From assembly GCF_031877795.1 (NCBI RefSeq), contig NC_133934.1, positions 21,021,716-21,085,715 on the forward strand: a DNA stretch of 64,000 nt, given 5' to 3'. A model generated the notes under the pieces. That model made no database searches. It worked only from the letters and a program-made list of their open reading frames with translations, and had not been told where the DNA came from. This stretch comes from Strix aluco. Taxonomy: Eukaryota; Chordata; Aves; Strigiformes; Strigidae. Shown here piece after piece: positions 11,001 to 24,613 of the stretch. The position numbers were made by a program, and so were the translations under genes. Numbering within the stretch: position 1 is the stretch's first letter; each line of letters begins with the position of its first letter.

Positions 11001-14000
11001 TACCTTGCTTGCCCCCAGTGTTGCGGTGAGCACTGTCTTGCTTTAGCTTGGATGAATATGAAAAGAAACACAGGCAACAGAAAAAATGATGGATTTCTTA
11101 TCAGGCTCTCCCCTGACATGCTTTAAGCACGAGCACCAGTGCAAAGAGGAGGGAGGATAGGACTGTGCAGGTGGGATCCGCAGTGGGGAAGAAGGGTGGT
11201 CTGCCTCCTGCCATGGCAGTGAGTGATGGTCTGAGCATAGCTGTCCATAGAATTGCATTGCTAAGGTGACTCTGAAAGTGTGATAGTGACCTTTTTGGGC
11301 TTGAGTTAATCCATCTGGAAGTTGGTGGTTGTGTGTGAAACTTCATGTGTGGTGGACTAATACAAAGAGTGCAGTGATTTTCATCACATAACAAAATTAT
11401 ATGATTATTTTGGCATGCACTGGTATTAAAAGGTTGTGACCTGTGAGACTTCTGTCACTTCCCTAGCAAACTGCTTTTTAAGGCTAGTAGATTTCTCTGG
11501 TGATGATAACTGAGCATTACAGTCTTTGTTTATTCCATTACTTCTATTTGTTTGTCTCTAGTTAAGCTCTTCGTAATCTGTCTTGCCATTTCTGTTGGGA
11601 GAACAGAAATTGAGAGTCCTTTCTCTGCCGAAGGATGTTGACTTCAAGCTGTCATTTACTTTCTGATAGCCACTCAATGCAGTCATCTCCCTGAAATCTA
11701 ATTAGTTTCTGCTCTGTTCTCAGCTTCATCAGGTTTTTAATTTCTTGGCATATTCTTTATTTTTAGTGATAAAGGAGAAATCCAGCAGAGAAACCTTGTG
11801 CAATGAGGGTTTTGATAGCTCAGTTGGCAGTTGGTGAATTGTCATAACTATTAGATATAGCTAAAAAAGCTGTAGTTGGCTGCATTTGTAGAGAGTTTTG
11901 AAACAAATATTAAAAACCAATTGACTGGGAAAAATCTTGGCCTTTATGTAGCTGAGTGGAGTTGGAATTCCACTCAGAGATAAGATCTCAAGCACTTGTA
12001 ACTTCTTTTGCCCATAGCTGAGTATTTTTACCTTACAGCCTTCCAGTGTTTTCACTGTAACTCTTCAAGTGCTTCTGCTAGTGTGTTCTGCACCTTCTGG
12101 TATCCTGTGAGCTTTTTTTCTTTGACCATCAGCATCGCCTCTTAAGATTTTGCTGGTCATACTGTTGGGAATTAGCCAGGTTATTTAGCTGGCATTTTCC
12201 TTTTCTTGTCTTACAGTAGTGTTCTGTAGCAGACCCTTTCTTCAAACTGCTCGGTGTCTCTCCCTGAAAATTTTTGACTCAGTGTCATCCCTCCATCAGC
12301 AGGTTTTTGCGTTGCTCTTTCAGCTGTAAGCTTTCTGAAGACAGCTCTACTTTTCTGGGGACCTCCTACCAGATTCTGGCTAGCTGCTCCTACGCGACTT
12401 GGGCATGACTCATTTTCTTCTAACTAACCTCAGTGATACTGATCTATCATAGCTGGGTTGAGCTGCCATGTATTCGTCAGGGAAGGACTGGACCCAATGA
12501 CAGAGGCAGTTGATCTTGATAAGATTTCCCATGATGATGGTATCACTGTGAAAAACACCTAAGAATGTAGTTTCCTTTTCTTAAAGTTTGTATAAAGTGA
12601 ACAATTTGATACCCTTTAAATTGATTGTTAGCTTGTGTGCTGTAACTTGTATGTCCTTTTTGCATTTACTATCTGTTCTCAATCAGCATTGGGGGAAAGG
12701 AACATACTGCAAAGAGCTGTGATCTTGTGGGAAAGCTAGGAAAATTACTACATTAGGGTGGGGTTTTTTTTGTAATTTTTGAAGTATATTCGAAAGTATT
12801 TAAAGTGTTGTCAAAAACTCATCAAAAGTCATTTACATAAGAGTTGACTGTAATTTAGTGCAGAAATCCTGATGTATGAGAAGACTTCATTGGGATTAGT
12901 CTGTTACATCCTATCTGTGAAACTGGCTTTTTTAAAATACAGGAACTTGAGGTGTTTATGTTGACCACACATGGTATGTGTTAAGAGTAAATAACCACTA
13001 TGTGTGTTGTCCTAAAATAAGCATATAGACGTTTTACAAACCAAGGTGAGATTCAAATTATTACATAAGTTAGTGTTATTCTGCCTTTGGATACTACTAA
13101 GTCTCTCCTGTTACTATGGTGACTATCTTTGCATATCTGAAAGGGGGAGGGGGTGAATAAAATGATAATGTGGTGTTAAAATTTAGAATCAGCATAAATA
13201 GAATGTGATGATTGTCTGGGTACTAATAAAATTTGCATTTGTTTACTTGATTTCTGTGAGTACTTCAAACTTAACTGAAGAGAGTTTATTACTGTATCTA
13301 TCTTTTTTCTTTCTTTTTTTCCTTCCTCTGGACCTTGCTCCTTTTCCTTCCAATCCCAAAAGCATGGCGTTTTCCAGAAACCTGTTAGAGGAGTCCTTAA
13401 ATCTGTATAATGAAAAGTACAGTTAAAAAGAGTTTTAACTATAGTCTGTCTTGGAAATTGAAGATAATGTGCTTGTCAGCACAATTAAGAATTTGAGTTA
13501 ACAGCACTCATTATAACACTCAAATGAGTCAACGGAATTTGAATTAACAGGTGAGAACCACTGACCTTTTAAATCTCATTCCTGTGGTCTCTAGCAAAGA
13601 TTTTTAAGTATATCAGGAGAAAATTTCCTCTCTATGCAGATAGTGTTATACTACTGCAGGTGAATCTTGCTTCTCAGGCAATTCCTAGGTGTGGAGGTGG
13701 GAGGGAACCCAACACTGACTATTGCAAACCATAACTGGCACCATGGAAACTTGTGTGAATTGTGTATGGTTGGAATGGTTGTTGAGGCTACTTGGATTGT
13801 GTGAAGCTTTAACTTTTGCAGTAGCTCAGAATTTACAGGAATGCTAATATAGCTTTGATCCTTTTCCTCTAGGCAATGCTTTCCATTTCCTACCTTTTCT
13901 TCTGCATCATGAAGCATTTAAAAACTGTCAGCAGCCCAGCCCTCTGGTATTGTCTTTGTCTCCAGTTAAAATTTTAATACTCGATTATTTTTTTTGCGTA

Positions 14001-14974
14001 CTTTGTTTCTGTAGTTATTATTCATTTGTAAGAAATTGTCATGTGCTCAGCTTCTAAAACTGAGGTAAGCCATAAAACAGTAGTTCATCTGAACCTATTT
14101 AAAGCTGTGTTTAAAAGCAAACCTACCTTGTGGTAGAGTGTTAATTTAAATGAGTTTTTGTTGAATAAAGATTTAGTGAAGACATTTTGTATTTCTTAGC
14201 TCTGTGTAGTTTTTCCTTAAAATGGGAAACTTTCCATACATGAAGGTGTGGTATGTTCTTTCTTGCTCTGTGGTTTAGAATAAAGGAAGGGGTTAGTTGT
14301 ATGTAATTATTAAGCACATGTAGTAATGTTACACAGATAAAGGAACAGTTTTTCTCAGTTTCATCAGATGACTGTGTGAACGGAATTAGTTAAAATTCAG
14401 AGTTCTCTGGAAGTTAAATATGTTGTTTAGAAAGGAAATTTTCACACAGATGTTATTTTATTCTTAATAGTAAGTAACTCCTCTAGGCTCCTGTTGAGAT
14501 TGGTCATCAATGACTCCTGAATGTTTCTTGTTTGTGTTTGTTTTTTTTTTTTTTTCTGGATGTGTAGCATTTGATGAAGGCATGAATGGCTCAATAAGTG
14601 ATTTTTTTTTTTCCTGAGATTTACACTAGTCTCTATTTACATGTAGAAATATGTTCAGTGAGCTTTGCTAGGAAATTATCAACATAACTTATGTCAATCT
14701 GCTGAATTTTTTTCCCCCCAAACAGGATTTTACTTGGAATGAATGCATTCTTCCCTCCTACCCTCACCAGATGCAGTAAGCAGGTTAATTTTCTGTTTGT
14801 ATGCCTAGATCTAAAGCAAATAAAAGGAGTAAGTTTTATGCTGTTTCTCTCTAGTTATAGTCTGAAATTACAAGCTTGATTAATTTTTCCTCAATTTGAA
14901 ATTTTACCCAGTATTTTTATTTGAAGAACAACAAGCAAGAAATACTATACTGTTAACAAATAAACAAAACCACC

Positions 14975-14990
14975 CAAACCACGTGGTTTG
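14975..14990. promoter_or_regulatory. 16-bp palindrome centred on an E-box
   Basis: CAAACCACGTGGTTTG is a perfect palindrome with CACGTG in the middle, the class of E-box bound by MYC/MAX, USF and TFE/MITF factors. It lies in AT-rich intron 1. About one 16-bp palindrome is expected by chance in a window of this size, so the E-box is a candidate only. Confidence 0.35.
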
Positions 14991-17900
14991 TGATGATTTT
15001 GAAACAAATACGGAAGTTAATTATTCTGAGTAGGAGACCTCTTTCTACTGTAGTTTTGATTCTAGATTGCTATATATAGAAGGTTGCAAGGTAACTTCTT
15101 GCTGTAACATTGTATGCTTATTTGAAAAATAGGGTTGGCTTAAGTTATTTTCATTGCCTAAAGACTCAAAAATTATTTTGAAGTGAAAATGAAATTACTT
15201 TTTTTAGTGCAATGTATTGTTTACTGTTTTGCTATGAAAACTAGACTATATAATCTATAGCTCCAATACTTGTGTCATGAGGTAGCAGGAAGGAAAAATA
15301 CATTTATATCCTTTCCTACTTGTGATTTTTAGTTGCAAATGAAATGCATAGAGACAGCTCTGTCTTCCTCAGGGTATATATATATATATTTAATTTTTCT
15401 TTGAAAGATTTAACTTTGCCAATACTTTTTTGGAACATGCTGCCTCAATCTCTTCTGTACCTGGTTCATGTTCCCTGAATGTATCTACTGAAACACTGCT
15501 GTCAGAGCCATAGAGGTTATTGCTACTTTGGAAACACAGCAGTAATAGGTCAGTCTGAAGTACAGATGAGAGACAATGAAATGGATTCCACTGACTTCAG
15601 TGTATGAACCTGTATTATGTATTCAGTGGGATTTCATTTTAAGACTGCATGTTAAGTAAATTAATATTTTGGTTTTAGTGTTATGAAACTGCATGGCCAA
15701 TAATTGGTCTTATCATGGTTGTGTTGCAGGCAGTGATACAAGACCTGTCACTTGGCAGTCTTTGAAGGATGTCGCTTTGTTATTGGTTTAAACTGACCTT
15801 AGTGTAGGCTGTTTCTGCAGAAAGGGGTACTCCGCCTTTGTGCTTGTTGCTTTCTCTTCCTCCCTGCCTTATTCTATGTGGTCCAGCTGCTCCCTTAATA
15901 TTATTGTAGCTGGAGGTGAACTAGTTTGGGGGAACTGACTGAGCTGAAAGCCAGTATGAAATTTTGTTCAGCGGGATCAGGTCCTGTACTAACACAGCTG
16001 CACAAGGGCATCTGTGAGAAGATAACAGAGTTGGAGGAAGGTGGTATTAACCATTTCAGTAGAAGCCCATGCATGCCAAGTAGATTAAGAAAAGTGGGTG
16101 AGGGAGATTTAGCTACTCATGAAAAGCAATGTTTTACAGAGATGTTACCAACTGTGAAGTTAAAAAATGACATTCAAAATTGGTAAGGAAATACTTCAGC
16201 AATCTGTAAAATTTGTAGTGGGAGACTTTTAGATCAGCAGTAGAGCGAAGATTGTATTAGGGTTTCTTAAAGAGATTATTTATTGTAGACGGTAGTAACA
16301 GCTTAATAGAAAAATTCACACTTTGGAATGAAACCTTTGTTTTGGGAGTTAATTTGTTTTTTTACCAGTTGATTTATTGTAAAAGAGAGTTCATGTCTCA
16401 AAACTAAAATCACTTGCCCAGCATAACTACTTACTTCTGTAAAACAAAACCAATGAAATGTGGTTTTATTAATACACGGTAATGAAGACAAGTCTCGTTC
16501 TGATTAGCTGTAGATGTTTGATAGAAAAACCCCCACCTATCTGAGCTCTAAATGCATCCAACTGACTACTTTTAAACTTTGTTATAAAGGAATCAAAGTA
16601 AAACTGGTTTGCTTCCTTAGTGAAGTAAACATCCTTCCTAAGAAACTATGCATCTGTGATGTGTTTCTTTTTTGTCACAGAAGCACTCTTTTGTTTTATG
16701 TTGCCTCATGTCTGTTTAGAGTATTCTCTGAACAGTAGTCAAGGCTCTAATTTCTCTTGATGTTGATGAGTGGTAAGACTTGCTTATTTCAACAAGATGG
16801 AAGCTCTGTATATGACCTCGGCTGTGATCAGGTCCACAGAAATTGCTATTTCATTACAAAAGAAGTGATAAGCAATCACAAGTAAAACGTTATCTTAATG
16901 GGAAGAAAAGGGATACATCTTCACAGTACTAGATGGTTACAAGTGGAGCGTTATACAACTTAACTTAGAAGTGAGTGGAGGTTTGACGTGTAGTGGGATG
17001 ATGAAGGGGGACTCAATGTAAGCTGCTGTTGCTTGTAGAGATCTCTGATGGTATTTCATGGTACTCTATGACAGGGTGATGAGATGGTAGTGTCGAAGTG
17101 CAAAAAAGTGGGGCAGAGAGAGAAAGGAGGAAGGAGCTTATTTTATTCAGTACTTTCATACCATTAAGTGTATACTTGGATGGGATTTAACTGAATAGTT
17201 GGTGCTCTGATTAGCTGTTATACTTGAGATTTTTTTGAAGTAATAGTGGATTGTTCTTTGGAAAAAGCCGTGTTGTTGGTCAGGAAGAAATACTACAAAT
17301 TATGAAGAAAGGGAAATAGTATACTAATCATTGTCACTTGAAAGGATAGGTAAAACTAGAAAAGGTTTGAATAAAGCATGCCAGTGCTTTTGTATATATG
17401 TTTTTGTGTGTGAAAAGAAATTAGGACTTCTTGGTTTTAAAAGATCTGCCATGTGGCTGTGGTTCTTTGGAAGTTAAAGCAGATATATGTTGGCAGCTGT
17501 GGTTTAGGCCTTCAGCCTGTCCTTTTCCTCATGCTGAGCTCTTTCAGTTTAGTTGTTGGGTTCATTTTCTGCTGGAATAATTTGCTGAAACTGACTTAAG
17601 TGAAGGTTGAATGAATCCTGGGCTGGAAGCAAGGAAGGCCAAGGGTGGGTGAGGGAGGGAGGGAGGGAAGAGCACCATGGCAGCCAGGTGGGTTTCAGGT
17701 TTTAGGAGGTGATAGTGAGGAAGGATGTGGTAGAACTCTTTGAAATCATGAGTATTATAAAGGAGGCAACTATAGAAAGATTGGTAGTTATTTTCATGCT
17801 ATGAGACCTGGGGGTGTTCACTGAAAACCAGAAGAAGGTTTAAAAGTAGATACATCACCCTGCTTCCCATTTTCCTGGGGGAATGGAGAAAGCCCACCTG

Positions 17901-20900
17901 CATGAACAGGTAGAATTAAACTAGGAAGCTCATTGCAGTGGACTGTTTTGCAAACCAAAAATATGTTGTTTTGGGGAAAAAATGTTCTTCCCATCACCCT
18001 TTGTACTGTACCATCAGCTGCTAACTGGTGCTGTGCAAGGTTGAACTAGATGGACACTTTTGAGTCAGTGCGGCCAATTTGTATGTTTTTGCTAGTCTTC
18101 TGTGAAACTGGAAGCTACGGATGTGTTGTTTGAGATGGGAGTTTGACAGATACCTGCTGTTTTCCATTAGCATTTCATTTTTGGTTTTCTGCAAATGTTT
18201 AAAGTGACTGCTAACATAGAAAGAGTAAGGGTAAAATGCTTAAAGGAGAATGTCATAATGTTGTAGTAAGCTGTATCATAATTTATACAGTAAGTTTTTT
18301 GGCAGGTGTTACTAAGTGGGGTTTTCAACTTGAGGACTGGCAAAGTTTTTGCTGGTGCTGACTCACTTTGTAAATTGATTTTACTGAACTGTTTGTTCTG
18401 TTGATTTGTATTGGTTTGTAGTCTCCTAAATGGCATCATAAAGCTGAAATTTCCTGCCAGAAGTTAGTAAAATTACAATGACTTTTTTTTGGGCTTTGAT
18501 TTTTGTTTTTAACCACTTTTAGTTTTCTATGCCCAAAATGCTGTCAGCAGCAGATTAACATTCTTATGGAAGCCAAAGAACAAGACAGCTATTGTCTTGT
18601 TAGCCAAATTTTTGCTTTGATTATTTAAATATGAAAATAATAGTTGATTATGCATTTGAATATTTTTTTTTTTAAGTTTTGGCACAAATGTTTTAATAAG
18701 TGCTTCTTTAATTCTGGTCATTAGTTATTCTGATACTGTATTTTTTGGGTCTATAAAGTGTTTGAGAAGACTTTAGGCAGAGGACTAAGCATATCAACTG
18801 AAAATACTGAGTTTTCAGAATACTATAGTAGTGTTAACCTGCTTAAAGTCTAGATGTAGTGCCTTGTTATCTGTGATGAAAGAACCAGTCTGTAGGTCTT
18901 TTACCTTCAGATCTGATTGTGGGTGAAGTGGAGATTCTAGGCAGCTATAGTGTTGTAGGTAGTAGTGTGACAATTTTGAAGATCAGTCAACCCATTGCTG
19001 AAGACCAGCCAACCCAATTTGCTTTGGAAGATGGCTTTCACTCTGTAGCTTCTACCAGGCCACTGCAATTTGCAGTGAGGGAAAATAAATAACTTTTCAG
19101 ACTTTGTGGCCTCTTGTCTTTTTAATTTTTTTTTTTCTTCAAAAGGTTTCTGAGGCTTATTGGAATGAAAATGGTTGTTTCACTGCTTCTCATGCAATTG
19201 TGAATACTTTTTAAGTGAAACTATCTGGTCCTGCTATGGGTTCTACTCTGAAAACTGACTGCAGAAATGTTTCATGAATGTGTCTAGTTCAGTTTGTCTT
19301 TTTCAAAGTTGTTTTGGTATAGACAATAAAAATGAATGTGGAAGTGAAACTTTCTGCTAGTAACAAGGACATTTTGCACATGAAAACTAAGAGAAGTATG
19401 GTGTTCAAAGGAGTGAAAATTCAGCTTGCTTTGCTTGGTCTGTGCTGTATTTTCAACGATCATAAAGGACAACCTTAATTCTGGTCTGTTTATTGGGAGT
19501 GTGGTAAGAGACTTGTTAGAAGCAGGAAGGAGCATGTATTTCACCATCAAGACAGAGCTATAATTATGTTTTCCTTGGCAAGTTTTGCACTCAGAATTTT
19601 GGGTAAGACAGACTTAAATATGAAATTCTTTGGCACTTTCTGCACACAGATGAGAATTGGAAACATCAACTGTAAACTGCTGTGGAAGACAATGGCCTTT
19701 GTCCTGGAATCACCACAGAGGCTGCCGTTTGTACAGCTGCTTGGATATTTCAAAGACCTTCCTTTTGTTTGACTAGGTAGTGAATTTAAGATCAGAACTT
19801 GAATATAGAGCATTCTGTATTGTGTGGAACTAAAGCATATAAGGCAATTCTCCTCAAGTATTTTACTTAACCCTGCAGGGTTGTTGGATACCTAGTAGAG
19901 AGCATACTTGCTGGATATTTTCTTAATGTTAGTATGTGAAGTAAGTGTAAGTTAGAGACATAGTAGAGTGTGAATTACAACGTTCATACTGGTGACAAGT
20001 ATAGGTGTCAACACTAATAATGAAGTTCTTAAAGTATTGCAGTTGTAAGTGCAAGGGCAAGGTAAATACTATAGTTTTCCTGCGCATCTTGTCCAAGAGT
20101 TGTAAGTAGCCTGTTGTATTTGCATGAATAATGAGCCTGTGGCTCTGACATGTTCACTTGTTTTATGAAATAGCCTTACCTGATGGTCTCAGATTTCTCA
20201 TTTTGAAATATTTTGAAACTTGCTTCCTCTTTGGCCTATCTCAAAGTTGTGTTAAACACAGATTACTTCAAAGGGTGAGTTAGAGTTAGTTGGTTTGTTA
20301 AACAGGCAAAACTCCTAGATTTTACTGATTGCATGTAATTTTCTGTTTACTAATTGAAATAGATATGAAGTTGAAATGAAAGCAACCTCAGTTACTTTTT
20401 TCCTAACCTGAAAGATTTTAAATTGGGTATAACTAGATATCTGAATATAGGTTAAATACTTTTACTATCAGAAATTATATTTTTGTTATGGTGTCATCAT
20501 CCAAAGGATAACTTTGAGGCATCCTCCAGCTCTTGTCCAGTTGTCATTCCTTTTAGAGGAAATAGGGAAATAACGATTTGCATTGGGCAGGGCAGGCAGA
20601 AAGCTTTGCTCTTGGCCTCAATGCTGCTTCCAGAAGGGGTTGAAGCATGTGGCGGGGTACAGGGCCCAGAGCAGAGGGAAGCAGCCAGCCTCAGCAGCAG
20701 CTGTTGCTGCCCACACTGGGTATTTCCAGCAGTGAGCCTGCTTCCTTCTCCTTGGCTTTTCTGCCTGGCTGTTGTTCATGCCAAGGCTATTGTTATTATA
20801 CTGGACTTTGAGAATGTGGCATCATTTGGGAGCTGGTGTTTCAGACCATGCAAACTTCAAGATGCGGTGGAAAAAGCATACTTGGGTAGCAATTACTGTG

Positions 20901-23370
20901 CACGGTTTCCTCCTTCACCTGTTCATTATGTTCTTTTGTTGTTTAACACTGTTGAGTTCATAGGGCCCAGAAGTGCATACCCATGGTGTTACTTGATCAG
21001 AAGCTTTAAGGATGGTATTCATTTCACATCTCTTGAGGTGTCGGCATCTGAGCTAGGAATCTGGGCTTCTTCTATAGCAGAGTAAACTTGTTTTGCCATG
21101 AGGTAGAAAGCCCTGTTTGGACAGGTGGATCACACCACTAACTCTACTTGCTGTATTTAGTTAGGTTTCTGTTGAGTGTGACAAGGATACTTACTTCAGA
21201 TACCGCGAAAAAATGTTGCTCTCCTGGCTTTATATGAGAACTGTTATAGCAGCAGTGCCTCATCCTGTTTAAGGAGCCTCTAACTTGTTATATCTGATAA
21301 GTTTGTATCTACGTTTAAAAACTTTTTGGGTCAGGTATTTTTGACATGTTTCTGTAATGTGTTTTTTGAATGCTGCAGAGTGAATAATTACTGCTCAGGT
21401 TGGTTATTAATTTGGTATTTATGTTCATAGTGTTTAAGTGCACTTAAGTTTTGTTTTCTATGTCATTTAGCTTTAAAATGTTGCAGGATTAGCTTTCAGC
21501 CAATCAGTAATACTACCTAGGAAGCTATATTTAATATGTTACTCAGGGGAGGGGAGGTGGTGTTAACTCTTTCTCCCCATCTTTGATAGCCTTGTTAGCC
21601 ATAATTTATTACTTTCAGAATGTTTGAGACTTCTTAGTAGATGACTGACTTACTAGAGATAAGATATTCTATGCTTGCATTCACTTCAGCTTTTGAACTG
21701 TTTTACAGACTTTATCTGAATGGTTGGGTTGCAGTGTAAGGAAATTAATTTTTTTAGGATGGAAAGTTTCATAATGTAATTTGTAAGATTCTTTCAAATG
21801 TCTTATCTGTTGAGTCATGTTGTTGCATTTGTCTTACCTTGCCTCCTCCACCCCAACAAAGCTTGTGCATGTTTTGTATATTCTGATTGTGTACCCCAGA
21901 CTCCTTAACAGGCCTTCTTACCTCATTTGATTCACCACTTATTTTTTGCTTCAGTTTAAGAATGGAAAAGGAATACTGAAAAGCTAAATACAGCCATTCT
22001 CCATTGCTAGACTTTTGATGCAGGAATTGTGTGGGTCTTGTAAAATGCTGGGTGCAACAACACATAACGGAAAATGCCATGTAGATTCTGAAAGGAATTT
22101 CCATGCTTTGCTAGATTTTTTTTTTTTTTTTGTGGATATAAGGTGCTCAGCTGGTTTTAGGCCTATCTGCCTATGTTTGTGAGGAGTGCCAGAAGTAGAG
22201 TAGGCTGCTGTCAGATAATGGAGTTCTGAAACTCTTAACAGAAATATTTTAAATCTGTAGATGAGACTGAAGCACAGCTATGGAAAAAGGAAAGAACAAT
22301 TCCACCTCTGCATTAATTGCATCTGGGAACTTCAAGTAACACTTTGTACTTCATAGCAGAATGTTGTGCTAAATTAGAAATTGTGGTATTCTCGCCCACA
22401 ATTGTTCAGTATCATGCAACTGTGATTGGTTTAGTCACAAGCGGAATACTGGTCTGCCTACTCTGTCTTTGCAAGCTACCATAGCATTTGAGTTGCTCTT
22501 AGTGGTTCATTACTATTCATATATGTTTTGCAGTAGGAAGGATGAGAGTTGTGGGCAGTGTCTTTTTTTTCTGATGGCAAAGACTTGTCTTTGAAAGATA
22601 TGAAAAAGGCAGAGAAACCCCAAAATCTTCAAGAATGGTTGCTGATACATATTCTGCAGCTTGTTAGGCTACAGTTGCCCTGTATTTGAGGATCTTTCAG
22701 TAGTCTTTTAGAGTATCTGAGAGGATTCTCCTGAGTTTTGGGACTAACACTGGAATCTGCAGAGAACTCTTACCTATTATATCTTACTAATACAAGTTGT
22801 AATAAATCAACATTTATGTTTAAGTTCCATACTATACTACTAAGCAGAGCTGAATGTGTTCCATGTAATTAAGACTTCTAGAAATATGCAGGGTAGCTTT
22901 TTATATGCAAATCTTTTAATAACTAAATACATTTAGAAGCAGTGATTTGTCTAGTATAGAGTGACTTATTCTGTTATGTAATTTTTTAAATCTAATGTCT
23001 TTTTTCCTTGAGGAAAACTTTGGCTTTTGGATACCTGTCTGACATTACCTTAACTTTTGGTTGCACTTATTATTTACCTCTTCAGTTGAATGTCCAATGG
23101 AACTTACTAAGCAATGTGTTCATAAGAAAAAAAAAAAAAACCAAACACCCAGAAGTAGATTTCTGTACAACTTTTTTATGTTGTTTATAAGGTCATTCAG
23201 TTCAGATAGGGGGTGAATGATGTGAGGGTGAGTGCTTGAGAAAGCTGAAGTTTGTTCATAATTAATAAATATGATGCAAAGCCATTTAGATAAGACCTTG
23301 TTACTGTCAATTCAATTTTGACTTTTTGTGTTTTCTGCCCAGTTAATGAACGCCTGTATCATAAATAAGA

Positions 23371-24613
23371 GGAGTTAGAGGTGTGTGCACACTTGCAGGG
23401 CTATGATCTTATTGGCATCACCGAGAGGTGGTGGGATGGCCCCTATGACTGGAGTATTGGAATGGAAGGATAGAGGCTCTTTAGGAAGGACAGGCAGGGA
23501 AGATGAGGAGGGGGTGTTGCCCTCTGTGTCAATGACCAGCTGGAGTGCATGGAGCTCTGCCTGGGGATGGATGAGGAGCTGACTGACAGTCTATGGGTCA
23601 GCATTAAAGGGAGGCAGGTACAGGTGACATTATAATGGGGATCTGCTATAGGCCACCTGACCAGGAAGACTGAGTGGTTGAGACCCTCTGTAGTGAGATA
23701 GGAGCAGCCTCACGTTCACAAGCCCTGGTCCTCATGGAGGACTTCAACCACCCCAATATCTGCTAGAGGGACAACTCTGCAATGCTTAAGCAATCCATGA
23801 GGTTCCTGGGATGCGTTGATGGTAACTTACTTCTCCAAGTGATAGAGGAGCTGAAGAGGAGAGGTGCTATGCTGGACCACCTTCTCACCAACAAGGAGGG
23901 GCTGGTGAAGCAGCCTTGGCTGCAGTGACCATGAAATTGTGGAGGTCAAGATCCTTAGAGCAACAAGGAGGGTGTGCACAGCAAGCTCACTACCCTGGAC
24001 TTCAGGAGAGCTGACTTTGACCTCTTCAGGGATCTGCTCAGTAGAGCACCACAGGATAAAGCCCTGGAGGAAAGAGGGGCCTCGAAAGCTGGTTAATATT
24101 TAAGGATTACCTCCTCCAAGCTCAGGAGAGCTGTGTCCCAACAAAGAGGAAGTCAGGCAAAAATGTCAGGAGGCCTGTGTGGATGAACAAGGAGCTCCGG
24201 GACAACCTAAAACACAAAAAGGAAGCCTGCAGAGGGTGGAAGCAAGGACAGATAACCTGAGAGGAATATAGAGAAGTTGTCCGAATAGCCAGGGATCAGG
24301 TTAGGAAAGCCAAAGCCCTGACAGAGTTAAATCTGGCCAGGGACATCAAGGGCGACAAGAAAAAACTTCTATAGGTGCATTGGTGATAAAAGGAAGTGTA
24401 GGGAAAATGTGGACCCTCTCTGGAAAGAAATGGGAGACCTGATTACCTGGAATATGGAGAAGGCTGAGATAGGCAATGACTTTTTTTGTCTTGGCCTTCA
24501 TCCGCAAGTGCTCCAGCCACACTGCCCAAGATGCAGAAGGCAAAGGCAGGGACTGGGAGAATGAGGAACCACCCACTGTAGGAGAAGATCAGGTTTGAGA
24601 CCGTGTAAGGAAC
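23371..24613 (+). mobile_element. CR1 LINE, 5' part (endonuclease to start of reverse transcriptase)
   Basis: This is the left part of one CR1 copy that continues at 25621 after an inserted LTR. It starts within the endonuclease region, so the element is 5'-truncated; translation around 23400-23440 gives a YDLIGITE-like motif typical of CR1 endonucleases. Farther on come stretches matching CR1 in order (for example around 23730-23770 and 24170-24210). Several frameshifts and stops make it non-functional. It breaks off at GGAAC (24609-24613), which is repeated at 25621-25625, so CR1 sequence reads continuously across the insertion. Confidence 0.9.

Larger units (their letters stand above)
7360..23370 (+). 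other. STIM2: STIM2 intron 1, 5' portion
   Basis: Intron 1 starts with GTAACG at 7360. The first 630 bp remain within the CpG island; the rest is AT-rich. Visible items: a G-quadruplex-type run at 7387-7410, an inverted repeat at 8060-8095, a hairpin at 11952-11977, a 16-bp E-box palindrome at 14975-14990, GGGA repeats at about 17649-17668, and many T runs (for example 9838-9854). A 200-codon open frame (20483-21085) lies over a locally GC-richer patch but has no recognisable domain. No independent gene is called. Confidence 0.75.

Noticed and set aside
17980..18070. CR1-like 3' end (GGTTGAACTAGATGGAC)
   Set aside because: Only a single short motif matches and no terminal CTATGATT repeat follows; too weak to call.
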